From: Alphaproteobacteria bacterium
GTDB taxonomy: Bacteria; Pseudomonadota; Alphaproteobacteria; Micropepsales; Micropepsaceae
Length of the DNA stretch: 5,897 nt
Reading direction: 5' to 3'
Assembly: GCA_019508105.1 (NCBI GenBank)
Contig: JAEKMB010000240.1
Coordinates: 1-5,897, forward strand
The notes below the pieces were generated by a model. It saw only the letters and a list, made by a program, of their open reading frames with translations. It was not told where the DNA came from and ran no database searches. This document shows positions 5,058-5,897 of the stretch, in pieces. Every line of letters starts with the position of its first letter. Positions within the stretch are counted from its first letter, which is position 1. The position numbers were made by a program, and so were the translations under genes.

Positions 5058-5852
5058 ATGCAGCGATATCTCGATCTTCTCCGGCTGGCGCGCGACACGG
5101 GCGTGGAAAAGCGCGACCGCACCGGCACCGGCACGCGCTCGATCTTCGGCCACCAGATGCGCTTCAATCTGGCGGAGGGATTTCCGCTGGTCACCACCAA
5201 AAAGGTGCATCTCAAATCCATCATCTATGAACTGCTGTGGTTCCTGCGCGGCGACACCAATGTGCATTGGCTGCAGGAACATGGCGTCACCATCTGGGAC
5301 GAATGGGCCGACGCCAATGGCGAACTGGGTCCGGTCTATGGCTATCAGTGGCGCTCCTGGCCGGCCCAGACCGACGGCACCATCGACCAGATTTCCGGCG
5401 TGATCGGCGACATCAAACAGAATCCGGATTCCCGCCGGCTGATCGTGACTGCCTGGAATCCGGCCGACATTCCCAAGATGGCGCTGCCGCCCTGCCACTG
5501 CCTGTTCCAGTTCTATGTCGCCGGCGGCAAACTGTCCTGCCAGCTTTACCAGCGCTCCGCCGACATCTTCCTGGGTGTGCCGTTCAACATCGCTTCTTAT
5601 GCCTTGCTCACCATGATGGTGGCGCAGGTGACGGGACTTAAAGCCGGCGAGTTCGTGCATAGTTTCGGCGACGCGCACCTCTACCTGAACCATCTCGACC
5701 AGGCCAATGAGCAACTGGCGCGCAAGCCCTATCCGCTGCCGGTGATGAAGCTGAATCCGGATGTGAAGGATATTTTCGACTTCCAATATGCGGATTTCAC
5801 CCTGGAGAATTACCAGGCCCATGCCGGGATCAAGGCGCCGATCGCGGTCTGA
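5058..5852 (+). CDS. thyA: Thymidylate synthase
   Basis: Encodes a 264-residue protein, the same length as E. coli ThyA. It converts dUMP to dTMP in the cytoplasm, using 5,10-methylenetetrahydrofolate as both carbon donor and reductant and releasing dihydrofolate. Active-site residues fall at the E. coli positions: R21 in RDRTGTGT, R126/R127 in the phosphate site (PDSRR), the nucleophile C146 in [12 protein letters not shown]166-S167 and D169 in [14 protein letters not shown]177, and H207/Y209 in [11 protein letters not shown]. The C-terminus ends GIKAPIAV, the mobile tail that closes the site. The ATG at 5058 has AGGA eight bases upstream. It follows the 145-aa gene by 24 bp. A folate gene such as folA often follows thyA, but that lies outside the window. 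Confidence 0.98.
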   Translation: MQRYLDLLRLARDTGVEKRDRTGTGTRSIFGHQMRFNLAEGFPLVTTKKVHLKSIIYELLWFLRGDTNVHWLQEHGVTIWDEWADANGELGPVYGYQWRSWPAQTDGTIDQISGVIGDIKQNPDSRRLIVTAWNPADIPKMALPPCHCLFQFYVAGGKLSCQLYQRSADIFLGVPFNIASYALLTMMVAQVTGLKAGEFVHSFGDAHLYLNHLDQANEQLARKPYPLPVMKLNPDVKDIFDFQYADFTLENYQAHAGIKAPIAV

Positions 5853-5862
5853 GCGCGCGGAT

Positions 5863-5890
5863 TTGACAAAGCGCGGGCGGGGCTTAAAAG
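5863..5890 (+). promoter_or_regulatory. Candidate promoter after thyA
   Basis: TTGACA at 5863-5868 is a perfect -35 box. TAAAAG at 5885-5890 lies 16 bases further on and is a poor-to-fair -10. It begins 11 bases after the thyA stop and could serve a gene beyond the right edge. There is no hairpin between thyA and this site, so read-through from thyA is also possible. Confidence 0.35.
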
Positions 5891-5897
5891 ACCGGCC

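Noticed and set aside
4302..5822. A 506-codon open frame on the minus strand
   Set aside because: It lies antisense to a certain thyA and the upstream gene and ends inside the tmRNA. Its His/Gln/Gly-rich translation is typical of the reverse of GC-rich coding DNA, with no domain visible.

Overview
The window comes from a GC-rich alphaproteobacterium. Three things support this. The ClpX adaptor gene is of the alpha-type SspB family and sits next to the start of fumC. The tmRNA gene is circularly permuted (acceptor part first), which is the two-piece form known in alphaproteobacteria. The coding style is high-GC throughout. I cannot name the genus.

Layout, left to right: (1) positions 1-580, minus strand: the first 18 codons of class II fumarase (fumC, running off the left edge), preceded by a complete sspB. 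(2) 581-739: a divergent intergenic region. (3) 740-4001, plus strand: a two-gene unit with a GT4 glycosyltransferase followed, after a 1-19 bp gap, by a glycogen-debranching-type glucosidase (GDE_N_bis plus an alpha/alpha barrel). (4) 4002-4595: 594 bp with no protein gene. Its right part (about 4221-4511, minus strand) is a permuted ssrA/tmRNA gene that encodes the tag ANDNEMALAA. Its left part (about 4001-4173) holds a degenerate partial duplicate of the 3' end of that gene, with repeated hairpins. (5) 4596-5852, plus strand: an unrecognised 145-residue protein and, 24 bp later, a complete thyA. (6) 5853-5897: a short tail with a TTGACA box that may be the start of a promoter for a gene beyond the edge.

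How the parts relate: tmRNA adds a degradation tag to proteins on stalled ribosomes, and SspB delivers tagged proteins to ClpXP. Both genes of this tag-and-deliver pathway therefore lie within about 4 kb, although on separate transcripts. The glycosyltransferase/glucosidase pair looks like a small carbohydrate module whose substrate cannot be read from sequence. ThyA makes dTMP. The most notable content is the tmRNA locus: a permuted gene with an intact G-U pair in its acceptor stem, an atypical T-loop, a very compact coding piece, and an adjacent decayed copy of its own 3' end.
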